DNA of 64,000 nucleotides. It comes from Heterobilharzia americana. Its lineage: Eukaryota > Platyhelminthes > Trematoda > Strigeidida > Schistosomatidae. Below the pieces are notes generated by a model, which was not told the origin of the DNA, ran no database searches, and saw only the letters and a list, made by a program, of their open reading frames with translations. The stretch is taken from assembly GCA_944470555.2 (NCBI GenBank), contig OX104127.1:43327934-43391933 (forward strand), read 5' to 3'. The translations under genes and the position numbers were made by a program. This document shows positions 12,830 through 26,045 of the stretch, piece after piece (within the stretch, counting starts at the first letter, position 1; each line of letters starts with the position of its first letter).

Positions 12830-14860
12830 TTCATTCAAGACAGTTCTCTTTTCTGAATATCTTGTTTTGATGTCCTAGTGGGAATAATGAGTTTATCTAT
12901 TGTTCTAGCGAATAAAGTTGAACTTCTAGACAGGAACATGAAACAATTATGGTGTACATTTAAAAGTGCAAACAGTTACCATCAGTTTACTGAGATAGGC
13001 AGAATTAGAACAATGTACTATCCTAAATTTCTTAGACAATCATATTTCATAAACAATGTCAAGTTTTACAGAAGGTGTAGATACAAGTAATTGTAAAGTT
13101 AACTTCTGTGAGCAGCATATTTCACCTTGATGTCACTTTTAGTTACTAAATTCTTTTTCCCATTTAATTATCGTTTAAAAAAATGTGTAGAAAGCCAATA
13201 TGTTTGAGTGGTCTTTCTAGTAAAATCACTAGTTAACTTTAGTAAAAAGGAAAATAGTTAAATAAAGGTCTTTCGACAAGTTTCTTAAAAAGTTAGTGAT
13301 ATTCAACCACTCATTTATCTTCTTCATTCATTGCTCAGTAGAAAACTAAGCGACAGTCTTAAAGTTAGAAAAAAATAATAATTTCTGATTTTAAAGAAGG
13401 AATGGATTCCCCTGCGCCATCGCTATGTTATCTGGACCTCAGCTGAATTAAAATTTGAAACTGAATATTTCTTCTCCAGTGTTCATGAGTGTTTAATAGC
13501 CTAAAAAAGCATTAAATTGGCATAGGATATCCCGAAGACAGACGTATCAGATATCCGGTATGTTACCTTCTATTGTCTGCAACTGTTTCATGAGTATCAG
13601 ATTCCAATAAAAAGCAATATTCTTTGAAATCACTAACTCCGTATACATAGGGTCATCTATTTGAAAAAATTTTTATAATTATCAGGTGATTTTATAAGCA
13701 TTTCATTTTATTCCTGATTGCTGATAAATGGAAGGTTTCTGAATAAAAAAACGTAGCAAAGTTTCAATGATAAGTTTAGTGTGATAAAATAGTGTGATGT
13801 AATCTGATTCTATGTAAAGATTGTGGAATTCATATATCTTGTTGGCTGGTTTAAAGTGACTGGAGTTGGCACTCGACAAGTAGAAGGATCTGAAAAAATT
13901 AAAATCATGTTCAAGAAAATTCGACTGCATAAAACTGTTTGCAAGACAAAACAAAACTATATTTTAACAAATGGTTCAAACATTCCGAGGATGATAAGTT
14001 CAATAGCACCTACTGTTTCTCTGAAATTACTAGAAAAAGGATTTTTAGACTTCCCTAATCTATCTACTGTATGGTGGTAAGGATTAGTAGTTTACTTCAC
14101 AATTTGTGCTTACGAAACTTTCCGATGAACAAAGTTTCGGTCATAAACATAATTAAAAGGGGTTATGGTAATCGAAAACCATACTAGAAGGATGGAGGTG
14201 ACTAAACTTGGAAAGCTTATCACAGAGTGATTCAAGAAAAATTATTTTGTTTAGATGTATCACAATAAGGCAGATTAACTACAGAAGTACTCCTATGGTT
14301 CGACAGTGCTTGCAGAGAAATATCATCAAATATTATTAAAAATAGTGTCTGTTTCCCCTTGGTGACTGGATTCGTTTAACTGATACATAAAATATAGTTG
14401 CTAATTTGAATAGTAAAGCACTATGGCACCATGAACGTGATCTTATATCTATGGAATTAACTTGAATAGAGCTGTTGATTTAGATCTAGATACAAATGTA
14501 ATCTATAATTTAGAGGAAATTCACATTTAACTTGAATCCCATGTTTTTGTTGCTCAAATATGCATCTGTGAAAGTAAATTGATCAAACTGAAAAGACTAC
14601 ATCGAATTTGCCTCAAACAAACAATAATTCGAATCAATAGTCAGTCTTTGAGAAGCAGCTGATCTTACTAGCTGCAGAAGTGTGCCAAAGCTTTCATTTA
14701 TCATATAAGACCGGATAAACATCTTATGTATTTGGTTGGGTCTATAAATTTACACATCAAGTCCTTTCTGTTTTATTGAAAGATGACTAAAAGTTATTTC
14801 AAACAAAATCATGTTCCTTTAAAGCGCTTAAGTCTTGTAAGCTGAGGATATAAACTATTC
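12830..14860. other. Unique-looking DNA, no gene recognised
   Basis: Contains open frames of 70 (12878-13090, plus), 85 (13823-14080, plus) and 83 codons (13703-13954, minus). None shows a motif I recognise and all are within the range expected by chance in AT-rich DNA. Confidence 0.4.
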
Positions 14861-14866
14861 AAGTAC

Positions 14867-14996
14867 CTACTATTACTACTTCTACTACTACTACTACTAC
14901 TACCACCAATCACCACTACTCCTACTACCACCACCACCACCACCACCACTACTACTACTGCTATTACTACCACTGCTATCACTACTACAACTACCA
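14867..14996. repeat. (CTA/CCA)n compound trinucleotide repeat
   Basis: About 130 bp of CTA/ATT/CCA-type triplets. The valine-rich minus-strand frame across it is a reading of the repeat. Confidence 0.95.
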
Positions 14997-15839
14997 ACTG
15001 ATTACAGTAACACTAGCAGCACCTTCTTTGTACTAATGGAATTCCTTATGATACATAAACTTCAAGTGTATCATTCTTCGGACTAAGACGAATTCGCTGA
15101 ATGAAAAACTGACAGTTTCCTTTTCAACTGAAATCTCAACGGAAATATAAAACCTATTAAAATATTTCAAAAAGTTATACAAATTATGAAACACATCCTA
15201 CTTAGTACAGGTGGTGTAATTTGTTTACTTCACTATTTTTCGATTTCAATTACAACTGTAAATTTCATATTTTTTTATCAATAGGTTATCACAACCTTGA
15301 TTATATTTTAGCAGTATTACCATTCTTCAGTTAATACTAGCGATAGTAAACCAGCTTTAAACCATTAAGTTTTTTCTATGTAATCTCCAAACTCTTGTCA
15401 ATGTTTAAGGGAAAAAGAGAACAAGACATATCATAAATTCTCTTAAACTTATAAAAATACAATTAGTCAGGTCATTAGTCATTTCATAGTTTAGCAGACA
15501 AAGTAACAGAATAAAATATACAAATGTTGTTTACAGATTTATAGTTTGTGGTTTATTTTCAGTTCACATGGTTTATATTTTCGGAAAAATCAAAACATGA
15601 CCTGTTAGAAACAAACAGACTATTATTATTATTGTGTTACATGCTGAAATAAACATTCTAGGATATTTTATTTTGATCGATTTTGCTAATTGATTCTCTC
15701 GCTAGGTTTCAACTGGGTAATAACAGTCATTTCAGACATTTAATGGTATACGATGTAGTGAATGAAATATTTTTACAGAAATAAGCTATATATCGTCGAT
15801 TCAGTTTGAACAATTCTAAGGATTTATTGATTTTAAAGG

Positions 15840-16070
15840 CGATATTCATTATGGACTAAATCAGTTAAAGAACCATTGAAAACCCTTCCTAGCATGAAAC
15901 TTGTCAGCAGTATTCAACCACGATTAATTTCTTGTGTTAGCCATGGGTACATGTTGCTGAAAAGTCCTAAGCTAAGACGAGTAAGCTGTCCTCTGCTCCT
16001 TTGGGGCTTTCAATAGATCTCCAACTGACGTCATTGCTTGATGATTAACACGTTATATATCATTAAGACT
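15840..16070. repeat. Very degraded family A inverted insertion
   Basis: Minus-like start at 15846 ('atattcattatggacta') and plus-like 3' end at 15990-16070 ('aagctgtcct', 'ccaactgacgtcat', 'tgatgattaac'). This suggests an old head-to-head insertion. No ribozyme core survives. Confidence 0.5.
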
Positions 16071-16079
16071 GAAACTGTT

Positions 16080-19000
16080 ATTTAACACTAGTAAGTCTTG
16101 TGATCATCCTTCTTTGAGTACCCTACTACAAGTATGATCTTATTTATGTGAGTTTTTCCCAGTTTCAGTTTATTTTGAACTTATCAAGGAGCATTCATCT
16201 ACTTTTGACTGTTCGCTGCAGAGCTAAACGTTTATGCAGTACAACCTCTTATTAGCATTATGATCCCTTCAAAAATCTGAAATTTAAAGTTGTCTGCCCA
16301 CCGCATCGTTTCGTTTTGTTTCTTAGGTCTCTATATTAGTAAAGAAAGACTATAATTTATGTGTTGGTTACTTTCGACATTTTCATTTATCACCTGTGAT
16401 AAGCCAATGAAAGTAAGCTGCAGCTTACAACCTATTTATGAGTGAAATAATCAAAAAGTTACTTTTCAAATGTTTCATATTATGCTTTCTGTTAGCCTTA
16501 AGTAAAAATGTAGGATTTCATTTGACTCAATCAAAAATTCACTGTTTCAGTGATGCAGTTACCTTTACAAGCCATTAGAGTATCTGTTTAACCAAAAACA
16601 ACGTGGTGATTTGAAAAAAAATATTAGGATTACATCAAAGAACAGTTGTTGTTGAAAAGCAATGCTCATCTTTTAAGTACTTCTAAGTCATAGAATTTTG
16701 GGATTACACCCAATTAGAGCTTTTCGTGAATACTCAGTAGTAAGAATTCTGAATTACTGTTGATGTGAATCACTGCAGTTTACACCATATAACGAAATCG
16801 ATATAAAACTATCTTATATCTGGTATTTTTAAAGAAGATAAAGAACACTGTATTAATATTTAAGATTTATAGAATTCATATTCTAATACTTTTGACACGA
16901 ATGTAGATTAAGAAAGAGCACATATTATCAAAGAAAAGCGGTATCAGCTACACTATACAAATTCATCTGTTCTACAATAGCTACAAGCGTAGGAAGGATG
17001 TACTAACACAACATCTCAAGTATGCGTAGATTATGGTAATAAAATTCCACATTTTACTCAGTGGTGCGAAGGTTTCATAACCTTTGAGATCAATGTTGTA
17101 AAGCAGTAAGCATTTTACAGAAGTTTTCAAGGTTTCAACAGCTAAAATAAAACTCTGAACTCCTTCTCAATATTACTTCAAAACCACTACTTTTAATAGA
17201 GTCATGCCTCATCATAAATATCAAAGTCATATAGCACATATAGTCATTAAACAAATTATTTGAGATGTTAAGTTTCCTTATAACATTGATACTAGGTGAC
17301 GACTGGAAATAAAATGAAAAGGCAACCACCATGTTACCGGCCTGTTGGTCGCTGGTTTGAAAACTTCAATTGTCACCCAGTATCTATCCTAGTTTGCCAA
17401 ACCACAGGTATCTCAAATGATCAAAAAATATTTATAATAGGCAAAATAATAAGAATCCCGACGAAATGAGAAAAAATAAAGTTGAAAGTAGAGGGTTATT
17501 AGTATAAATATGGGGAGAAATTCTCTCAACAAACTACAGGATTGTTCACTAGGAATTCAAATATATGAGATCTGTGAATACTTACGTTTTAATATAGAGT
17601 CTCAGTATACAAGCATTTGTCTAGAACTTCCCAATTAGACAAATTTACTTTCATTTAATAGATTAAAATGACAAATAATACTGAAGTAAGAATAAGAATG
17701 AAGTTTGTTTCACCGACAAACTTCATGAGAAATCTATTCTCACTACACGTCACATGCATGTGAGTAGGTATGACAAACGTAGTGAGTTTATATTCACTTT
17801 TTCTGGTTGGTGCAGATACAACCAGTAGTGTCTTGATGATTTATCAACGTAATATTTAATATGGTCATCCTTCATAGTATTAAATCCTTTCTGTAATATT
17901 GTGAAAGGTTTCAGAACTATTGAAGTATCCAGGCTTAAGATGACTATTGCTTTCAAAATTCTCTTTATGATAGAATCAAAGTTTGAGTAGATAAAGTTTA
18001 AAGGAAGCAGGTCAGCTATGAAAAGTTTTTCTTTTCGAATGATATAATTCACATCGCTAAGAACACATAAGTTTACTATTGTATAATATGCTATGAATGT
18101 AATTATAACACTATATCGAAAAGCCAAACCTTAAAATTAGTGTAGATGAATAATCGATTACGTAATACGATAAAGGAGGTAGCAAGGAAAGCATGCAATT
18201 CAGGAAGATAGAAATTATTTGAAGAACCATAGTTGTGTCTACTTGACAGGTGAGTTTATCATTAATCATGTCTTCTATGTAGATCTGTTTGGTTGTTGAA
18301 GACACTGAATGACTGTTGTCTTTCTGCTCATTAGAGCTCAAACCTAAAAATGCATAAATTGTCCATTTTCTGTTGACTTTCTATCAGCCAACCTTTGAAG
18401 AAGACCAATTGTGTTCTCCTCAGTAGAACATTCAGGAAGTAAAACTTCTGATTCACCTGAGAATCTAAAGTAAGCTTGACTGACAGATGACTGACATATC
18501 ACCCATATATCTCTTATAGAAGTGGAAATTTTCAGTCATTGTCTTTAGTATAGTTTTGTCAAAGTTCATGAAATATTTTACCAGAAGTGGATAAAAGTGA
18601 CCCCACCACTAACTTATCACATTGTTTTCCAGATGAAATTCAGTAGTAGTTATTAGGCTTTAGTTTCTCTTCGATGTTTGAATTTATCTGGCTTGTTAGT
18701 TAAACGTTTTACTCTACTATTTCAGCAATTCATCAAGCTTGTCATCACAAGTATAGAATGCCATGATTTAAATTCAAGTATCTATCAGAGTATGGTAGTT
18801 TTCAGTAATTTCTTTTTCGAGACGACTAAATTCCCTTCGTTTGATTCTGCAATCCAATATAGATATTTCTTCCTCTAGATTCCCTAATCTATAAGCGGAG
18901 TGGATTTAATTTACTACTAATTTACTGCCTATAGATTCGTTCTGATTTGAATACAATAAAGTATTCGCTACATATCTCCACTTATACGTTTGGAGTGGGA

Positions 19001-19640
19001 AGGAAGGTTTTCTTTGCTACCCGTTCCCAAAAATCCATAAATATTTATACTTTGATCAAAAATACTTGAAACATTGGCAAGTGGAGTCCATATTTGAATT
19101 TTCATGTCTAAAATCATCTTTCTGCTCAGTATCATTTGAATTTTTTACAGAATAGTTTCTTTAAGAGACAGTGTAATTGTAAATAACGCTGTTCACATAT
19201 TCAGAGCTATAGTGTATTGCTTCATTCCATCGAAATATGCAGGAGGATATTTCACTGGAGAGAATTTCAAATGTCAGTCAAACAATAACTATTTATTCTA
19301 AACGTAAGTTAAAATTCACACAACAGTTTTTTTAATTACTCTGTATTACGTTTCAATTAATTAATTTTTGACCGATGAGAGGAGAACCATGGCCATATCT
19401 TATCACGTAGAAATCCATGAATGGTAGTCTTTCTGTTAATTTTCATCTTCACCTAAGAACCAAAACATTTATACCTACTGTTATGTGTCTGTATAGTACG
19501 GAAGCAGTATTCGAGTGGTCAGCAGGTTATCACAACACACGGAGACTAATAAATTTAGTTCAACTAAATAAAGAGTGAGTAATTACAAATATCTACAAGT
19601 ATCAACTCCAACTTGTCTCATCAAAGAAAAGTGATTCCAG
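16080..19640. other. Unique-looking DNA; one unidentified minus-strand ORF pair at 17750-18341
   Basis: Two overlapping minus-strand open frames (18341-18111 and 18127-17750, the latter 125 codons) are the longest frames not explained by retroelements. Both contain hydrophobic stretches (VLQIISIFLNCMLSLL; SVIITFIAYYTIVNLCV). The first frame is preceded by a possible splice acceptor (tttttag). Neither has a family motif I can name, and a frame this long is expected about once by chance in this much AT-rich DNA. The rest shows nothing. Confidence 0.3.
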
Positions 19641-19659
19641 TGTACTTTTAATAATGACC

Positions 19660-20040
19660 TGACATCAGTTGGAGAAACACTGGAAACTTGTGAGCACCAG
19701 CTAGCTGTTTCGTACTAGTATGGGACCACTTAGTAGTGGGCACCCATGACCCTACTCGGGGTCGAATCTAGGACCTTTTGGTTCCGCGGCCAGGATGCCA
19801 CTATTTAGTCACTGGACCAAAATTAAGTGGTTCATATTTCCTATTTTTGTCAGTTCACGATACTGCATGACCTCCATCGAATGTCATCGGTGAGTAACTG
19901 AACTCATATTCGACTTGGTTAGCTTCAACAGTAATGGGTTCTCATTGAAACTTTGGGAATCGTCTCTCAAAGCTAATCAATAATAAGCATTAGATTAAGT
20001 CAGTTTAATTTTTCCATGGTGAATACCAACCTGAAATGAA
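19660..20040. mobile_element. Family A copy, minus strand, degraded, with short plus 3' end
   Basis: Begins near 'gacctgacatcagttgg', has ribozyme debris at 19705-19745 (tagctgtttcgtactag) and B-box debris at 19762-19790. It continues through the 'gtcatcggtgagta' segment and ends with a short plus-strand 3' end ('tggtgaataccaacctgaaat'). The ribozyme stems are broken. I did not find a clear TSD. Confidence 0.65.
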
Positions 20041-20085
20041 TAAACGAATCCCTATAAACCTCAAAAACGTAAGAAAATTAGATTT

Positions 20086-20199
20086 TGAGGGAGTTGTGGA
20101 GATTTGGAATTATTTCAAGTTGTTATTCATTGTAGACTGACATCAGTTGAAGGAACAAAGGAAACCTGGGAGCACTGGACAGCTGAATAACAACTTGAA
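20086..20199. mobile_element. 114-bp family A micro-insertion with inverted 3' ends, TSD-bounded
   Basis: A minus-strand 3' region runs from the tail ('tgagggagttgtgg') to the ribozyme stem III palindrome ('cagctg'). It is joined directly to a plus-strand 3' end of about 14 bp ('aataacaacttgaa'). The 12-bp duplication aaaattagattt flanks it (20074-20085 and 20200-20211). Its two ends are the same 3' terminus inverted. Confidence 0.85.
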
Positions 20200-20889
20200 A
20201 AAATTAGATTTAACATACACGTGTGGATTCTAATGCTCTTCTACTGCGTAAAGAGTATTCCAAAGCAATTCATGTGATAATAAAATAGTTTAAGAAAATT
20301 ACATTAGGTCTTGTTCATTGTCATGCAAAAATATTATTATACAAATAAATACTTTATATTTTATAAATAATCCATTAAAGCGACAAATATTCTCTAGACT
20401 TTTGAGAATTGTTTCAATTCCCTTCTGTGGTTTATACAAAATCACAGGAAATTAACTAATCATTTAACTTTCGTGAATTGTATACAATTTTTTCACACCG
20501 AAGTATTTTTATGTATAAAAGTTTAGTCAGTTGAGAAACTTGTTTATTATTCCTCTTTAAAGAGTGTAGATGCTCCATATATCTACGTTTGATGTAATTC
20601 AGTGTATTATGAAAAAGCCAGTAGACAACTTTATACATTAAGATGACACAGCTTTCATATTGTAACAATGAAGACATTCAAATCACTACTACCATCCTCA
20701 GTATATGAAATCCGAGATCGCCTTCAAAACATTGAAAATGTATTCCGTGTATTACAATTTACTTGATGGTGAATAGTATTTAGATACACGTTCCATCCTA
20801 TTAGTGACTTATCAGCTTGATGTACCTGCATTACAGTGAGTGATAGTGTTTTGATCAACCAAACATTACAAGTATTAATAAATAACAGT

Positions 20890-21170
20890 TGGTACCTGTT
20901 GAACAAGAGGTGATTACCGTTACTCAGACGACCAAACGACGGGTGCTAGATTTGAGTCTCAGTGGCAACACCATTACTCAACAGGATACAAGTAAATACA
21001 GCTGACAAGTTAGAAAATTGGAGAAAATGCGTGTCTTGAATTCGGCTCCCAACCCCCCATCAAGTAAATTAGAACATGTTTAATCTTCAGGCAGTACTGA
21101 GGCATCTACATAGTGGCCCATTTCTCTACAGTTTGATTTCGCATAACAACGAGAAATAAATTTAAACGGT
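20890..21170 (+). repeat. Degraded Sm-alpha-like copy (family B)
   Basis: Order matches family B: 'cctgttgaacaagaggtg', 'tttgagtctcagtgg', hammerhead debris 'acagctgacaagtt', then 'caggcagtactgaggcatc'. The ribozyme core is not intact. Confidence 0.6.
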
Positions 21171-21455
21171 ATATCTGTAAAGTTTTATATCAAAACAAAT
21201 CCTTTATTTTTGTCAGTCTCCAAGTTTTGGTGATTCACTGCTATGCTTAAATTTAGGAGTGCCATATTTATTCGAATATTTATCATGTTACTTCTTTAGC
21301 TTTCAGTGTTTCACTTATTTGGCGAATAGTTGAGTAGAGCAAAGTCACTGTGCGATTGTTCTTCCCTTCTATTGAGATCATTCAGTTATCAGCTCAGCGT
21401 ATGAATAAGTTTAAAGCATGAAGTCATCTATTAACAAATTTTTTTGGAATTAAAC

Positions 21456-22000
21456 GTGTTTTGAGGTGAGTGGGAATTTTATGTTTACGGTAGTATTCAT
21501 CATGGACTGAAATCAGCTGGAGAGCCACTGGAAACCTAGAAGCACTGGATGGCTATTTCTCCCTAGTATGGAACTCCTCTTCTGAATGCATCCTTGACCA
21601 AGCACGGGATCCAACTGAGGGCCTTCAGGTCTTACGTCTAGCTAGTCAACCGCTCGGTCACTAATATCCTAAACATAAAATTCCTACTAACCTCAAAATA
21701 CATTACTGTACATTGTTCATTAGTGACATCCTTCCAAATAGATATCCCAAAGTTCTGCTAAGATATCGTGACCTGTGGGGTCGGCGAGTCGGAAGTGAAG
21801 CGGATACTAACTGAATACCTCGGGTGAATGGCTGAATGTTTAACTCGCTCGTCGCAAAACTGAAGGTCCTGAAATCGATCCCTAGCTTGGTCGTTGTTAC
21901 GCACTGCTGATGAGCCCGATATTAGAAAGAAAAGGTCATCCAGTGGCTCCAGTTTTCAATGGCTCTCCAAATGATGTTAGTCCGTGACGAATGCTACCTT
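21456..22000. mobile_element. Family A (older subfamily) inverted pair, TSD-bounded
   Basis: Minus copy 21456-21670 and plus copy about 21770-22000. The 9-bp repeat gaattaaac flanks the insertion (21447-21455 and 22001-22009). The plus ribozyme region (21905-21950) keeps a textbook CTGATGAG core and GAAA, but stem II no longer pairs. The minus one is degraded. Confidence 0.75.
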
Positions 22001-22273
22001 GAATTAAACTTTTTATTCTACTCAGCTGAATTTGAACTAGGAAACAATAATTTATGCTTTTGACAAGATAAAAAGCGTTTTAAACATCTTTAGCAGAGAA
22101 ATTATCAAAAAGGTCTTAACTTGGAATTGTTTCATATTCATTTATACATTATCATACACAACTGTTCCATAGATGATTCTGCAAATGACTTCAGAAACGT
22201 GTGATTAGGCTTATTTGATTAATTTACTCAACATATGCTAACCAAATACACATGTGTGGCTTTTATTCATTCT

Positions 22274-22489
22274 CAACAAAAGTTGGAAATATAGACCATT
22301 GGATTTTGACCCAGTGGCTCAACGGTAAGGCGCTGGCAGCGGAACCTGAAGGTCATGGAATCGGTCTTTGGCGGGGTCGTGGGTGCGCACTGCCGAGGAG
22401 TCCCATACTAAGACGAAACAGCTGTCCAGTGCTCTCAGGTTTCCTTTGTTCCTCTAACTGATATCAGTCTACGATGAATAACAACTTGA
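22274..22489 (+). mobile_element. Family A single plus-strand copy, TSD-bounded
   Basis: 5'-truncated single copy: tRNA-like A box (tggctcaacggtaa), ribozyme region and 3' end (gatgaataacaacttg). The 12-bp duplication tttattcattct flanks it (22262-22273 and 22490-22501). The ribozyme core reads CCGAGGA, so it is probably inactive. Confidence 0.85.
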
Positions 22490-22509
22490 TTTATTCATTC
22501 TAATCAATA

Positions 22510-24200
22510 CTGATTGTAATCAGATCTTTGTGTAACAGGATTCATTTCCCTGAGAATTGGCAACCTAGAAACAACTGCTGGAAGAAGGCAGACATACCGA
22601 TATCCATCTACCTCATAATATTATTTAAATTGCCAGTCACCTCCTTGATGCTATAATATTGTTATTTTCACCTTCTTTTCAGTTCATTAGGGGAATATTT
22701 TATTTCAGAAGGTTCTTTGTCACACTTATCTCTCTGAAAATATGTATTAAGAAACGTCTAACTCTAACCGAAGTTACTGACTTTTATAGAATTGCTTAGA
22801 ATTTGCTAGTGAAGGGATTTAAACTTCGGTAGATGTAGCCATTTAATGCCAAATTGAATTTTAACACAGCGTAGAGTGATACTGAAGTTCATCTGACAAG
22901 TGATTTCCGAGATCGTAAGTGTTAATAACTTCCAAAATACGACGAAATTACTATTAAGAAACATATCAGTGAGATGATTCAACTTTCGATATCTTGTATA
23001 TCAGCGACAGTCAAAAGCTTTCTAAGTCCGAAATACGAGTGAACAGGCAAATCACCATCGAACATTGTACACACGCATCGGTTCAACGTGTTAAACTTTA
23101 CAACTGGCAACTGAGGGAAAACAAACAGAAGAAGTTTGATATTCAAGTGGTGAAAAGCGTGTGAGAGAACTAGGAATGAGTAAATGGAGGTTAATCAAAT
23201 ATTCAAAGTTTTCAGTGTGATAAGAGGTAAATACATCTGCGTAGAAGTGATGGATGGATGGTGGCCAGTCACCACATGAAAAGCTCTAGTCAAAAGCAAA
23301 GGCTTCCTAGGGTGATATCTCATCTTTTTCGAGCTATCTCTGGCTTTCTTGCGGTTTATTCTTGCATTGTCTAATACTGCTCATCACGAAAGATGGCAAG
23401 CTTATTCGCACAACAATTAGCCCAGCCATCCTTTTCAACAACATCAACGAACTTTCTTTCTTCACCTGAAATTCTACACCTGACTTGACGACTGTTTACT
23501 TCATGGTTCCAGCATATGACAGAAATGTTATGAAGATATCCGTAGACAAAACAAGTGACCCCATCAAATCTTGCTAAGGAGAATATATCTCAATGCCATT
23601 GGGGGAATTTCGTGCTGCCTTGGAGATGGTTACTGTTGTAGTGAATCGGCAGCACCAAGGGGCTGTTCTAAAAGTTTGATTGGCTCGATGTTGGAAAACC
23701 TGTGAAGATCGAATAGTAATATCAGATAACATATTAATTCACTTCAGCTTCTTTCATTGTGTGTAACATTTGCTGAAGAATAAGACACACATATATTTCG
23801 ACAACAGACGAAATTACACCCTGTTGAGAAAAACCCATAAAATTCCATGTAAAACCGTTCGGTATAAGAAACGCCAACTTACTTCGCAAACTCATACCCA
23901 ACCAATCCGACAACGTAAGAGCTTAAGTGCAAGGTTAAGCAGCAGGCATCGACTTTTAGAATAAAGTGTTGAATTATGATAACCTGTCTAGTGATGAGCA
24001 TTTGAAAACATAAGGCCTAATATTCCTTGAAAATCATTTCAATATCTTTACTCTGATCAATGCAAACTACTACCTTGTCAAATTATGTACTCCAAAGAAA
24101 ATAAGGAATGAAATATGTGACTATCTGGATGACATATTTTTGGAGTGCGAAATCAAACTCGGGCTTCATCTAGGTGTTACGATAATTAATATTCAATAAT
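22510..24200. other. Unique-looking DNA, no gene recognised
   Basis: 23.2-23.75 kb is slightly richer in GC than its surroundings. It holds interrupted frames such as YFMVPAYDRNVMKISVDKTS and GEFRAALEMVTVVV, which I cannot assign. A 64-codon frame at 23770-23964 is rich in basic residues and likewise unassigned. This could be an old retroelement. Confidence 0.3.
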
Positions 24201-24221
24201 GCTCCAGTCACTACCAGTAAT

Positions 24222-24761
24222 TATTATTATTATTTAATATTTTTCCTTGGGTTCCTAGTGGAACAAAGGGCTTCAGTTGCACGCCTCCACTGCACTCTCT
24301 TCTCTACAGTCTTTTCAACCTGCCTCCACCACTGTCCATAAGTTTCTATTCCTTCTTCACACGATCTCCTCCACGTCACTCTCGGACGCCCAACTCGTCC
24401 CGTCCCCCTTTAAGTTCCACCTGACAGCCTGGCGTGTGATATCCCTGAATGGTTTTCTCAGTGTATGCCTAATCCAATCCATCTCCACTCCCTTCGTCTG
24501 CATATTTATTGAGTGACAGATTCTTGGTTGGTTCATTCCCAGAGTGAGTTCCTTCATGCTTATTCTTATTATTCTGGCCATCTGATCTCCATCTTCAGTG
24601 TCAGCATCGACTGAGTGTAGGCGGCAACTGTAGATGTGATGTATGTCTGCAGTTGTTTGTTGGAAGTGGTTTTCGTGACACGCCAAGTTTCTGAACCATA
24701 TAACAACACTGACTTGACTGGCGTTGATGTTGAAAATCCGGATATTGTTCTTTGTGCTGAG
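24222..24761 (-). pseudogene. RTE-like retrotransposon 3' end, 5'-truncated, TSD-bounded
   Basis: On the minus strand: KSVLLYGSETWRVTKTTSNK, a Trp-rich stretch with I(R)HTLRKP, and the conserved 3' end ('ccactaggaacccaagg'), followed by an (AAT)n tail. The 12-bp duplication actaccagtaat flanks it (24210-24221 and 24762-24773). This is the region downstream of the reverse transcriptase. It is broken by frameshifts and was inserted already 5'-truncated. Confidence 0.85.
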
Positions 24762-24774
24762 ACTACCAGTAATA

Positions 24775-25988
24775 ATTTCACTAATATCAGTAGTGAACCC
24801 ATTTTGACGCTTCCATTTAACTTCGAATAATTAGACTACATAAAGAACAAATAAACATTTTCTTCCTTATTCGATCAACTTTTTTACTCACTTGGACTGC
24901 TGCCTATTTTGACACTATTTTTTACTGAAGTGAAAACTATCACACTATCAGTTTACTAACTTCCCAAAAAATCGTTGTAGTTTTCGAATTAAACCATAAA
25001 ACAAAACGTATTACTGTCACACTGCATAAAGAGATTACTATATTTTTAAGGAATGTGCAAGGTATCAAATGATAAACGGTTCTGCTTTGGACAAGAATAA
25101 AATCTGAGAACTGTGTATATATTAAGGTATGACAATCTGAATCCACTAACTGTTCCGTCTCAGATCAGATCAGTTTCAATCAGCTTTTTTAATAATAAAC
25201 TAAATGGATCCCACTTCTTTAACTACACTCTTCTAGTCCTGAGGTTAGTCTAGTTTATTCGAAGAGATTTCCTTAATTTTTATGTAAGACTCTACCAAAC
25301 AAAGGAATTAGATACACAAGTCAATCCCAAAGCTTACATTAATGTTTTTTTCAGTTCAGGTTGTCATATTTTACAGTATCATATGAGGAAGTGCAAAGAA
25401 AAAGAAGGTTACTATCGTAAGCAAAAGAGTAGAAATGTTGAAAGCATGAATAAATGTAGATTATAGAAATTGTTCGAGGTTTCAAAGGTGGCGAAAGGTG
25501 TACATATTTGACCTGCTGTGCTCTATTCCAAGCCATATGAGCGAAGTTACTAACCATTGATCCCTATCATCCTGAGCATCATAGGCTACGACGCTACACC
25601 AACTTATCATGCTCAATCAATCAATAAGTGATTCGTTAATCGATGCCACTTCCTAGTCTAATCATCAGTGGTTTTCTTCCAACCCAATCCTACTTGCTTT
25701 TGCGTCTAATTTAGATGTAGTTCATAGTTTACATGTACAATATATGTCCAGCTTCATCATCTGGCTTACCTTCTTTGCATAGTACTCTACACATAACATC
25801 GAGATTGCTCATATGTTCATTTAACCACTTGCAATCAGTTCTAGGAAGACACCAATGGTCAGAAAACAATAACCTCTTCATACCCTCTGCTCCCATGGAC
25901 AATATCTAGTCGACGTATTGAAAAACAACGTTAAAAATGAGTATTTGAATACAAACAGGTTTAGATTTCATAAAGAAAATAGACCATT

Positions 25989-26045
<57 letters not shown>

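Noticed and set aside
14809..14997. Valine-rich 62-codon ORF
   Set aside because: Direct translation of the CTA/CCA trinucleotide repeat.
17750..18341. Assignment of the minus-strand frames to a GPCR
   Set aside because: The hydrophobic pattern only loosely resembles receptor helices. No DRY, CWxP or NPxxY motif is visible, and no splice phase joined the two frames correctly when I tried the obvious 32-nt intron.
23400..23760. Possible LTR retrotransposon fragment
   Set aside because: Interrupted frames showed no protease, RT or integrase motif that I could name.
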